From assembly GCA_014529385.2 (NCBI GenBank), contig CM043952.1:59168119-59232118 (forward strand): a DNA stretch of 64,000 nucleotides. The letters run 5' to 3'. Shown here piece after piece: positions 37,301 to 47,390 of this stretch (positions are counted from its first letter, which is position 1; each line of letters begins with the position of its first letter). Under the pieces are notes generated by a model, which worked only from the letters and a program-made list of their open reading frames with translations, made no database searches and was not told where the DNA came from. The DNA is from Adiantum capillus-veneris (Eukaryota; Streptophyta; Polypodiopsida; Polypodiales; Pteridaceae). A program made the position numbers and the translations under genes.

Positions 37301-38319
37301 GTCCAACAGAAAGCACATTGTATGTAAAGCGTGAGGATGATGTATTTCTCATTGTGGTTCTTTATGTTGATGATTTGCTGATCACTGGACCAAATGAGAG
37401 ACATATTGCTGAATTTAAGGCTGATTTGAATGCTACTTTCAAGATGAAAGATTTGGGGTTGTTGCATCATTACTTGGGTATACAGTTTAAGCAGTGTGAT
37501 GGTGGTATTGCCTTGTGTCAGAAAAGTTACATAGAGACATTGCTATGTAAGTTTGGACTTGAGGATTGCAAACCTATTGCCACTCCCATGGAAACAGGTT
37601 TGAAGTTGAGTCTACATGATGCTGGCGATCCTGTTGATGTCACTCTTTACCAAACTGCTGTTGGCTGCCTCATTTATGTATGCAACACGAGGCCAGATAT
37701 TCAGTTTGCAGTCTCGCAGGTCAGCAGATTTATGCATAGCCCAGGGTCTAAGCATTGGCAGGCTGTCAAGAGGATTTTCCGCTACCTTAGTGGCACTTTA
37801 CATCTTGGCTTGTTTTATCCCAAGGGGGATCATTGCCGCCAGACTTACATGCTTTTTCGGACTCAGATTGGGCTGGTTGTTTTGACACGCGAGTGTCCAC
37901 AAGTGGTTTTTGTTTCATGCTTGGCAGTTCATGTATATCATGGTTGAGCAAGAAGCAACCTACTGTGGCCACTTCGAGTTGTGAGGCTGAGTACAGGGCA
38001 GTCTTCACAGCTACGGTTGAGTGTGTATGGCTTCAGACGCCTTATGGCTGACTTGGGTGTTGGACAGGACACTGCCAACACTATCTACACTGACAGTCAG
38101 AGCGCATTGGCAGTTGCGAGGAACCCAGTTTTTCATGCTCGCACAAAGCACATTGAGGTGCATTACCACTATGTCAGGGAGAGGCTCTCAGCAGGAGAGA
38201 TCAGCTTGGCTTATGTGCCAACACAGGACAACCTTGCAGATCTTTTCACAAAGGCATTGTCTCGTGAGAAGCTTGAAGCTTTTCGCAAAGCTTTGGGCTT
38301 ACTCCCCTTTGTGGACTGA
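34348..38319 (+). pseudogene. Copia-2 Gag-Pol, N-terminally deleted, open through the RT
   Basis: A 1199-codon reading (34348-37947) keeps nearly all of gag-pol open. Its ATG lies in the former leader and is fused to Gag by the deletion (MASVRRSTKQAWDILAG). Zinc knuckle near residue 178 (CHYC...H...C). Protease DSGA near 263. Integrase D, D and E in HSDVCGP, IDDYSRHAWV and NGVAERKN between about 466 and 565. RT YVDD at 1006-1009 followed by LLITGPNERH. RNase H is shifted: five G at 37824-37828 against six in Copia-1, then an extra T near 38032 restores the frame. About 70 RNase H residues (FSDSDWAGC and SSCEAEYRA) are out of frame. The reading resumes at FRRLMADLGVGQDTANTIYT and ends at TGA 38317-38319. 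Confidence 0.95.
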
Positions 38320-38382
38320 TCCTGTCCTCAGGGCATGGCACTTCCCTTTACTCATGTGCCAGCTCTCGTTCACCGCATCACT

Positions 38383-38392
38383 CCAGGGGGGA
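38383..38392 (+). promoter_or_regulatory. Polypurine tract of Copia-2
   Basis: Same purine run as in Copia-1, two bases before the LTR. Confidence 0.85.
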
Positions 38393-38394
38393 TT

Positions 38395-38621
38395 TGTTAC
38401 CATATACATGTGGTAGTGATGTGTGTGAACACACTAGGACCGCCGGGGCATTTTTTCCCTCTTTAGGAGGTTTTTCCCCCCGTGCATTATATATACGCCC
38501 ATCACTCTAGGGCTATCTATCTTTCCATTGCACACTAAGTAACACACTCTCTATTGTGTGCCTCGAGCTTCCTTCGTCTTCTCCAAGCTGTGTGTGTTTC
38601 TCTGCAACCCTAATTCCAACA
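38395..38621 (+). mobile_element. 3' LTR of Copia-2
   Basis: 227 bp, TGTTACC...TTCCAACA. It differs from its 5' partner by very few bases (for example GCATTATATA against GCATTGTATA). Confidence 0.95.
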
Positions 38622-38626
38622 CTAAG
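38622..38626. repeat. Target-site duplication of Copia-2 (right)
   Basis: CTAAG, identical to 34027-34031. Confidence 0.9.
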
Positions 38627-38780
38627 ATTATATCTGTCCTCACATTTTTGGAAAGTTGACTTTAGTTCTTCTCTTCCAAGTTTGGCTAGGCCACATGTCC
38701 AAAGTAGCTCACACAAGCTTAATGGGAATTGGGCAAGTGTGTGCTTGTGTACCTTATCCAAAGTCAAGTCAAGTCAAGGA

Positions 38781-38782
<2 letters not shown>

Positions 38783-38844
<62 letters not shown>

Positions 38845-39015
38845 TTTTTTTCAAGAATAGAAAGAGGGAGACAAGTGTTATCACATGCACTTAGTTTCTT
38901 GTTAAGCCCTTTCTTATGATTGGTCCATGTACCTGGTATTCCCTTTTGGGATTTTTGGCAAGACTTGAGGGAAGGAAAAAAAGAGAGGACTTATGGGATT
39001 TTTGGTGCATTCTCT

Positions 39016-39048
<33 letters not shown>
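38783..39048. repeat. (GA)n at 38783-38842 and (CT)n at 39009-39048
   Basis: Two dinucleotide tracts in opposite strand sense about 170 bp apart. Together they could fold into a hairpin. No gene lies between them or up to 39530. Confidence 0.9.
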
Positions 39049-39052
<4 letters not shown>

Positions 39053-39529
39053 GGGAGCTCAAGGTCTTGGCTATGGATGCAAATCCAAGCAAGTAGATAC
39101 ATGAAAGCTCATTGTCTTCTTATTCTCTATTATTTAAGCTATTCTAAAAGCTTGCTCATGCAATAAGCATACTACAAAAGATTACTCCTTTTCTTGGAAT
39201 TTACTTCTCTTCACCCTCATCTACCTCTATCCTCGCAGTTATTTCTCCTAGCTGGGGTATTTAGGGCTTGGGAAGGAGGGTTACACCATGTGTGATTAAT
39301 TGAACCATGAAGTTTACCATCTTCATTGGTTCAAAGAAGCTCCACAAGAGCACAAGCTTATATTGTAATCAGAGATCTCCTTGAGAGAATTTACAAAAGT
39401 CCTTTTGGGGGGGAGGGGGGGCTCCAAGCAAATCTGGTCCTCAACAAGTTGTCAATCTTAATGTGTTTTTCTTTACAACTTATGTTTCACGATTTGATGT
39501 TTTAATGTTTAAAAGATGTAGTGAAATTG

Positions 39530-39790
39530 GCCCTGCACTACCTACGGTTCTCCTCTATATCAGTCCCCAAAGAGTTGGTTTAACGGTACGGCTATGGCCT
39601 CTCAACCTACGAGTTATGTGTTCAAATCTCCCGTTGGGTGACGCGATAGAGGGATACCTTGTGCTCACCTAGTGTTCACGTTTCTAGGGGTCTTGCCCTT
39701 GGACACTCGAGTGCATCCTCCTCTTGGGGTGAGTCTCCCAAGGAGGAGGTGCCTAGCTCGTTGCTACAAGTTCTCTTTGCCGTTCCCAGC
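39530..39790 (+). mobile_element. Candidate tRNA-derived SINE
   Basis: Near 39557-39645 the sequence has tRNA-like order: AGAGTTGGTTTAACGGTA resembles a D-arm/A box, and GTTCAAATCTCC lies in the place of a B box (GGTTCGAATCC), at a spacing normal for a tRNA head. An unrelated tail follows. No target duplication or terminal T/A tail was fixed, so boundaries are approximate. It could also be a decayed tRNA pseudogene. Confidence 0.35.
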
Positions 39791-40881
39791 ACGTGGTGTA
39801 TCAATTAGCATTAGGAAATAAATGGACTCATTTTTTTAGCTCTAGTGAGAGAATGCTCCTTAGCCAATAGGAAGAAGGCTAACGGTACGTAAAAAAAGCA
39901 TTTTTTCTTATTTTGAAAATATACGTGAAAACCATTTTGGTAATATTGTCACTATCATCATAAAAGTAAGGCACTTGATAGTGACATCTTGCACAAGCAC
40001 CGAACGCCTTTTTATGAGCCGCTGTTGCTATCCTATAAAGTGAAGTACTTGTACTTGTGCATCTTGCACAAACATCAATCACCTTTTTATGAAGTACTCG
40101 CAATTGAAATTCAAACTGATCGTACTTGATAGCGATTGATAGGTACTATTTAAGACTACGAAGGAGTTAGAACCAAGCGAATAGAGGCCCTTGAGGGGCC
40201 TCTGGGACCTCTATTAGCTTGGTTCTGACCTCATGAGGTCCTAAGCTTAAGATTTAGCATTTTTAAGCCCATGGATGCATCCGGAATGTCCAAAACCTTA
40301 GGGTAGCACTTTAAAACGTTGAAATCTGACGTCTCTAGCTCAAGATATAGCATTTTAAAGCATAGGGCCTCATGAGGTCAGTACCCAGCGAATAGAGGCC
40401 CTTATTGTGTTATGTGTGGTATTCTTTTTGTATTTTGAAAACATCTCTTATGTGTTTTCTCTTATCGCATATCACATCACTCATTAAAATTCATAGACAT
40501 GGATTTTTGTGTACACTTAAGTTGGGCTCTTGAAAATCGTTTTGTACGAGCATGCATTTAAGTGATCGAGAAACTTTTACGTATATACTATGAGAAATAG
40601 AATTCCAAAAAACTACTTTTGCATTTTTCAAAATTACCTCTCTTTCTATGTTGAGTTGGCGTTTCTTACAGGGCCCAAAATTGAGTCCAAGTTTCTCTTA
40701 ATGGTGGCCATGGTGATACCTACATGTGGCTCTTGCCTGATGGTACATGGCCCTTGCCACCCGACCATGTAACATGGCTAATATTTGGAAGGGATAAGCC
40801 CTCCCCCAGTGGGCCCTCTTGTGTGTCGATAAAAAAACCATTCTGATGTGATTGAATGAAAAATACTAGATACTTTGACAT
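39791..40881. other. No gene; probable 5' LTR of gypsy D at the right end
   Basis: The primer site at 40882 follows an end ...ACTTTGACA, so an LTR should finish at 40880. I could not place its start. A fold-back lies at 40210-40400. Confidence 0.4.
40210..40400. repeat. Fold-back: inverted arms of about 33 bp
   Basis: ACCTCTATTAGCTTGGTTCT followed by GACCTCATGAGG (from 40210) is mirrored by CCTCATGAGGTC and ...CAGCGAATAGAGG ending at 40400, with a few mismatches. AAGCGAATAGAGGCCCTT at 40177 recurs directly at 40387. Confidence 0.65.
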
Positions 40882-40893
40882 TGGTATCAGAGC
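40882..40893 (+). promoter_or_regulatory. Primer-binding site of gypsy D, tRNA-Met
   Basis: TGGTATCAGAGC after ...TTTGACA; the gag remnant follows downstream. Confidence 0.8.
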
Positions 40894-43800
40894 CAAGGTT
40901 TTCCTTTTCTTGCCTAAGAAGAGAGGTCCTCGAGTAATCTATTAAAGGTTGGAGTTGCTCACTACAATATGGTAAGTGGAACTAGGATTTATTATCTTTG
41001 TTGGCATGCATGCTTCGTAGGGTTTGGGGTGCACCATCGACGGGAACTATGGACTTAATAATGGAGTCTTTTTAGACTTACCTATGGATTAACCATTATT
41101 GAGCTATTAGCAAGCTCGATAGGAACTGATGTCAGCTTAGCAACATTAGACCCACTCTACTACTCTTTGCAATTAACAAGATTCTAAACCAAGTGTGTGG
41201 ATACTTTGAGTGCTTATTTTCAAGGGCTAAAAGGAGTAGCAACTAAGGTTTTGAAAGTGCCAAAGAAAAAGCTAGCATCCACATACAAGGAACTCTATTC
41301 ATGGCACAATCATAATAAAGAGAATATGATTAATATTGTTAGCGTGAATTTAACACATGATGTAACCATTAATGATGGATGAAGAATTGTCAACTTCTTT
41401 TTTGGGAAGCTTCAAGAAGCAATGGGTAATCCTACCCTACAAGCGGAGGTTCAAAGCCAACTACATGTTCTTCAAGTTTCTCCAAGTTCCCAAGAAGAGA
41501 GATCTCCTATGAGGCATCCTATTGAGACCTCCAAATCAGGAACCTCTTTGGGTAATGAAGGGGAAATGCGGGATTGACCTCCATTGGCAATTTGTCCAAG
41601 AAGATGTACATGTCAAGAAATTTCAAGAGAGAGAGGTATAGAAGTGATACTTTCATTACCTCTAAAAGTGAGGCAGCCCCAAGAAGGTGGCGTGCAATGC
41701 GGTCACCAAGTCCTCCGAAGAAGAGGGAGTCATCAGGTACTTCCTCTCATGCCCATCCTAAGAAGGAAGAAAACAACCCAAGAAGGAGGAAGCAGAGAAA
41801 GCGGTCACCATCGTCACCTTCTTCTTGTTCCTCCTCTTCATTTTCACCATCTTCCTATGAGGAGAGTAGTGACTCATCACCCAAGAAAGCAAAGAGGAGA
41901 GGTAAACGGAGGTACTACATGGCATGAAAGAGGTCACACATGATTTACAGAGGGAAGAAAGAACATCACTTTCCTTACATACAATGAAAACTTTGGAGAA
42001 ATTGATAAAGTGTTTGCTTTTATCCACAAAAATTTGACGTGGCTTTTGGTGATGAATATTTCTCAGGAGTCGGAATCTTCAAAACTACATAACATCTCTA
42101 TGAAAATCGACCTGTCATGGTGGGCAAGTCTTTGTGCTCAAGGTGAAGCTCCAAAGAAATGGAATACCTTGAGGATTGTTATCATGAAGCAGTTCCTCTC
42201 CAGCGATGCCAAACACAAAGTCCTTACAGAATGGTGAATCTTGAAGAAAAAAATGACTATCACATGGGTTCAACATTATTTTATTCTATTATTTTTCACA
42301 TTTTTAGATAGAAAAAGGTGTTGAAAAAATTTTGTTGAAATTTTTTTACAGATTGAATAGAGAAAGGGTTCCTTTTATTGGTGAGAAATTCTCAATCAAG
42401 GTGTTTTATAAATAGTGCTTGAACAGACATGATATTTAGGTTTTAAATATAGTAACCCCCTCAATATGGCACATGTGGGTCTATTCAAATGTATGTGGAT
42501 AAGTTTTGGGAGTTACATCTCAAAGCCAGTGTCTACAAGAAAATAAACTTTATGAAACAAAAACGAACAAGTTTATGCCGGTCTATCTGAGGAGATGAGT
42601 GAGTAAGTGAACTTAGAAAGGCCCAAAACTATCTCAAGGGTTGTATATCACATGATGGTGGCCCCGAAGATTCACTTCCAACAAGGGAGTAAGAAGGGCC
42701 CCAAGAATATGAAAGCTAAGGAACCAATTGAGAAAAAGGGGAAGAACAATGCGATGCAAAATTCTCCCAAGGATAATGGCAACAACAACAAAGTAAAGGC
42801 GAAGGAATAAGGCTACTAAGGTAAAAAGAAACTTTCACATGAAGAGGTAGAGCATTATCATAAGGATAACAAGTGTTTCAAGTGTGGGGAGCAAACACAT
42901 GTTTCACGTGTATGTCCTAAGAGAAACGAACATAATGACCCTCCTGTAAGAGACAAAGATGCTTTCATACTTTTTGATCCTGACGCCACCTACAATTTTA
43001 TCTCTATCGAGCTAGCTACTAAGCTAAGAATCCATGACTTTGAGATGGGGGATGTTGTGAAAGCAAATGGAGCTTTTAGGGGCAAGGCCAAGTCACTCCA
43101 TTGGTTGACTTGCTAAGGCTCCATGTGCAAAGAAATTTAGATAAAGAAGATTTCTTTCTCTCCCTACTCAAACATGAAGATGTTATCCTAAGGGCACCCC
43201 GATAGAGAATCTATTCAACACGCTACAAGGTTCTACCTACTTTAGTAGAATATATCTCAAAAGTGGTTATCATCAAATCATAGGATTGTGCTTGAATATA
43301 TTCATAAGACAACCTTTCGTACAATATTTGGCCTATATGAATATCTAGTACTCCCTTTTGTGCTTACTAAAGCACCAACCATCTTTAATTGAATGATGGA
43401 GAAGCACTTTAGACCTCATTGAAGCTTCACAAAATTGTTCTTTGATGAAATCATCATCTACAAGTCTATTGAAGATGCTATTGAAGAACATCAATAGCAT
43501 CTTCAAGTAATATTTCAAGTTTTGAGAGATAATAAGCTTTATGTTAATAAAAAGAAAAGTGATTTTTTCTTAAAAGAGATTCAATATCTAGGTCATATTA
43601 ATATCTCCCAAGCAGAGACCTGTATGGACACTCAAAAGTTGGAGGTAATAAAAGGATGGCTATACCAACAATCTGCATGAATTAAGAAGCTTTATAGGAA
43701 TGTGTGCATACTATAGATGCTTGATATAAAAATTGTCACTCATAGCAATACCATTATATGATTTAACTAAAACGAATGTTTAATTTGTATGGATTGCAAA

Positions 43801-44520
43801 AGAAAATGAATCTTTTAAAAACCTTAAAGCAAAGCTTATCTCTCAACTCGTATAAATATTACCCAGAACTCTCAACATCTTTTGAAGTCCAATGTAATGT
43901 TTGTGGACATTGCTTTGGGGGTTCTGCTACTTCAAGAAGGCCACACCATAGCATATGAGATTAGGAGATTGAATGAACATGAAAAGAATGTATGCATATA
44001 TGAAAAAGAGCTACTAGCTATCTTACATGCCTTACATGCATAGAAGCATTATCTCCTAGGCACTCCATTTATTTGCACACAGATCATCAAAGTCTTAAGT
44101 GCTTTATGGTGCAAACTAAATTGAGTGACAAGAAAATGAGGTAGGAAAATTCTCTTTCAAAGTTTAATTTTCATGTTGTGCACATAGCTAATAAGCACAA
44201 CTAAGCAGTCGATGCTCTTTCATATAGACCAAGTGTGAATGCTATATCAATAGCTACTCATAATGATCTATCCTCAATGATATATGAGTATGCTACGGAT
44301 GTAGACTTCAAAGATGTAACGCCAAGGATTGCACGAGAAGAAATAGAAACCATACAATGTCCAAGACGGTCATCTTCTCTATGGAAACAATAGGTTATGT
44401 GTTACACATGGTTTTCATGAAAAAATTATGTATGAATCTCATGCTTCTCCTTGTGTAGGACATAGAGGGATTCAAGATACTCGTAAAGGGAGTAGAGATG
44501 TACTTTTATTGTCCAAAAAT
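40894..44520 (+). pseudogene. Ty3/gypsy element D, decayed Gag-Pol, cut in the integrase
   Basis: Many stops and frame changes, but the domain order is clear. A Ser/Arg-rich stretch lies at 41640-41925 (RRRKQRKRSPSSPSS). Gag core at 42010-42237 reads SMKIDLSWWASLCAQGEAPK. A complete zinc knuckle, CFKCGEQTHVSRVCP, lies near 42871-42915. The protease site is ILFDPDATYNFISIELATKL (D-P-D-A). RT: RIYLKSGYHQI, LTKAPTIFN and FFDEIIIYKS, where the second active-site Asp is Glu. RNase H: VQCNVCG, YEKELLAILHALHA. Integrase N-terminus: ESHASPCVGHRGIQDT and EMYFYCPK at about 44490-44518. The reading then stops at the CACTA end. An old, inactive copy. Confidence 0.8.
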
Positions 44521-44545
44521 CACTACAACACGTCGCACAGATACG
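44521..44545 (+). mobile_element. Terminus of a CACTA (En/Spm) transposon
   Basis: CACTACAACACGTCGCACAG interrupts the gypsy D integrase. The CACTA core is the family hallmark and a transposase of this family lies to the right on the minus strand. The opposite terminus was not found. Confidence 0.65.
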
Positions 44546-44769
44546 ATGACTATGCTGACAAAAATAAACAGCTTATAAAATTTTAGAGTATTGGTATAAG
44601 AACCTTAATAGGTATCGGTACCATACCGTCGGTATATTAAGCATCGGCATATGCATTGAAATATATCGACATGTATACTGGAATCTATACAAACGTGTAT
44701 ATTGATGCCTATACAGACGCCTATACCGATGCCAAAACCTGCAATTTTTTTTGACATAATGTGTAGATT

Positions 44770-45420
44770 CTTAAACTATAACCATGACCATAACATGATT
44801 CCAAAACCATAACCATAACTATCACAAGCTTTTGAAACCATAATCATAACCATAGCATGATTTCAAAACCATAAGCAAAGACAATTCCATATCCATGACA
44901 ATAACATGATTCCATAACCATAACCATAACCATAACCATAACCATAACCATAACCATAACCATAACCATAACCATAACATGATTCCAAAACCATAAATAG
45001 AGAGCAATTCCATAACTATGACCATAACATGATGACTCCAAAATCATATCCATAACCTTAAGCGGATTCCAAAAGCATAACTATAGTTCAATTTCCAAAC
45101 CATAACCATAACTATAACATGATTTCAAAACCATAACCATAACCACCACAAGATTCTAAAACCATGACCATAATCATAAAAAATTTTCAGAACCATAATC
45201 AAACAACAATTCCATAACCAAACAAGAATTCCATAACCATGGACATGAACAAAATCGTAACCATAACCATAACAAAGTTCATAATCATAACCAAAACCAA
45301 AACTGAGTATACATGGATATAACCAAAGCCATAACTAACATCTAAGTATACACATGAACCAAAAGCATAACCATAACTAACTCTCATGAAATATACTCAA
45401 TGAAAACATATACATAACTA
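44770..45420 (-). repeat. Degenerate hexamer satellite (ATGGTT)n
   Basis: On the plus strand CCATAA units run nearly pure at 44901-44979 and are interspersed elsewhere with words such as ATGATTCCAAAACCATAA. It follows a related array of CGGTAT-like words at 44600-44740. Repeats near a CACTA end may be subterminal repeats. Confidence 0.85.
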
Positions 45421-45471
45421 TACTCGTCAAGGTAATGCCTCCTAGTTGACGACCTCTCCCTCATCCTGAAG

Positions 45472-45745
45472 CTGGAACTGTAGAGTCTACAATCCATGCT
45501 TGAATCCATATTTTCCTTCTCGACGTGTCGGAGGACGCTTCATGACAAGATCCTATTTGGTAAACACTTAACCATAAGATAAGTATTAACAAAATATATG
45601 TATCCTGTCTGGAACTGTAGAGTCTACAATCCATGCTTGAATCCATTATTTCCTTCTCGACGTGTCGGAGGACGCTTCATGACAAGATCCTGTTTGGTAA
45701 ACACTTAACCATAAGATAAGTATTAACAAAATATATGCACATACA
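45472..45745 (+). repeat. 137-bp tandem duplication
   Basis: Copies starting CTGGAACTGTAGAGTCTACA at 45472 and 45609 are nearly identical. Confidence 0.9.
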
Positions 45746-47199
45746 CTATTTAAATAGTGTATGTCACTTAAAAACTCATGTTGAAGAGTCTCATAGCCTC
45801 CACTCCCAAGATGATATGATCCTACAGACTCCACGTGTACTCTAGCTCCATCTCTATGCTCCTAAAACCTGTCAGGATGATGCTCCTGCACCTCTTGCAT
45901 GATCCTCGCCTACTCCTCTGCGTCCAACCATTCTGACTTTGACTCATTATTTTTATATTGATATCTTACCTCTGATTGATGATGTGGAATCATCATAATA
46001 ACCACGATTAGGATCCAATCATTGGACACTGGATCATACACATTTGCTAGCATGTACTCTTTGTGAATGGAATCAATGATTTAATTATTCCTCTCATGAT
46101 CTTGAGTATCCTAATGCTCCACCACGGAGTGTCCAAATTGCACCATATAGAGCTGACAAACCCTCTGTCGCATGGCCTTTCCGACCCTATTCATAACTGG
46201 CATCCATCCCTGGTCTTGTACACCTTGCTAGGATCAAACTCATGTGATCCTCAAGGTGTACATGGTGTGCTAAGTGGTGTACTCTCTACTCAAGAGAGAG
46301 ATGGATGCTCTCTTGATGGTGTGGATGCATTTGTAGCGCCACCACCACCACCACCACCACCACCACCTGAATGACGAGACCTACGTCACCTCAAAGAAGA
46401 ACAAGAGAGTGTAGTCTTTGATGTAGCTCGACCATCGGTGTAATTGGGATGCTCGTTGAAGATGTGGCACTACCAGTTGATGTGACTAGAACACTAGTTT
46501 TAGAGATTGGAGCAGTCGTATATATGGTTTGAAAGGACCAGCTCTCCAAAACTACTGTCCGTATGCAGTGAAAAATTATGAGAAAAATGTAGCCATTTGC
46601 TACAGTCACATGCTGGCTGAAGTAACTTGAAAACTAAATGCTCAAAGAGTATGTCTCCTTGTTATTTGCCATGGCTACAAAACCTAAGTTAAAACATACA
46701 TACAATACGTTAGTTTATTTAATCATAAATAATCAGCTTAAGTAACACAAATCACTATCTTTTCACTGTTGAACATTAATTAAAATCCATTAATCAAAGT
46801 TAGACATTAAAAGAGAGTTCTTAACAAAAATCATTAGTCAATCTCTCATCTTCTATGAGAGATGATGCACCAAAGACGTATATCTCTATCTGAACTTCTG
46901 CATCTTTGCCATCAAACTCCACGGCTTCATCCATTTTTGCATCTATCTCATTATTTGATTGCTTATCTTCACATTCAGGCATCTACTCACCAAGAGCACC
47001 GACTTCAAGCTCAACATCCTCATCATGATCATTGACAATCCATGCATGCTGCTCATGTGTCTCTTTGTCCTCAACGTCCAATCTTTCACAAACTTGTTTA
47101 CTCCGTGGAGAAGCTTGGACAACAACAAGCCATCGCAAATTAGTCAAATCTTATTCATCTTTTTACTTTCATAGTGGATCTATGATAAACACAACCTGT
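45746..47199. other. Internal CACTA sequence without a recognised gene
   Basis: Holds a short (ACC)n run at 46338-46367 and only short readings. A minus-strand reading at 46943-47128 continues downstream of the DUF4216-like piece but has no clear motif. Confidence 0.35.
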
Positions 47200-47390
47200 T
47201 CACAATCCGTGCTGCAAAAGAACAAATGTATCCCAATCATCTGTCCACACCCGCCTAGAGTTCACTTGAATTAGTCCACTCCTATCTTTGCACACAATTG
47301 TATTCGGATCACTAGTAATAACCTTGAACCACTTCACATCAAAAATAAAAATACCAAACTTTCTAGATGTCTTGGATGTAGCCAAAAGTA
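47200..47390 (-). pseudogene. DUF4216-like fragment, copy 2
   Basis: Minus-strand reading FGIFIFDVKWFKVI ... SRRVWTDDWDTFVLLQHGL resembles the DUF4216 pattern of plant CACTA polyproteins (hydrophobic residues, F-x-C/V-x-W-F, then dPFVLasQ). Function unknown; it usually lies downstream of the transposase. Short and broken by stops. Confidence 0.45.

Larger units (their letters stand above)
34032..38621 (+). mobile_element. Copia-2, same family, internally deleted
   Basis: 4590 bp with 227-bp LTRs and TSD CTAAG. Compared with Copia-1 it lacks 588 bp covering the leader end and Gag N-terminus, and has an 8-bp stretch that Copia-1 has lost. The size difference of 580 bp is exactly accounted for. 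It sits in the same orientation as Copia-1, 2.6 kb away. Different TSDs show two separate insertions, not a segmental duplication. Confidence 0.97.

Noticed and set aside
39507-39520. GATGTAGTGAAATT as a CACTA end
   Set aside because: It is on the wrong side of the left terminus at 44521 and no matching partner or subterminal repeats were seen.
44901-44979. Tandem hexamers as an interstitial telomere
   Set aside because: The unit is CCATAA (ATGGTT on the other strand), not CCCTAAA or a known plant telomere variant.
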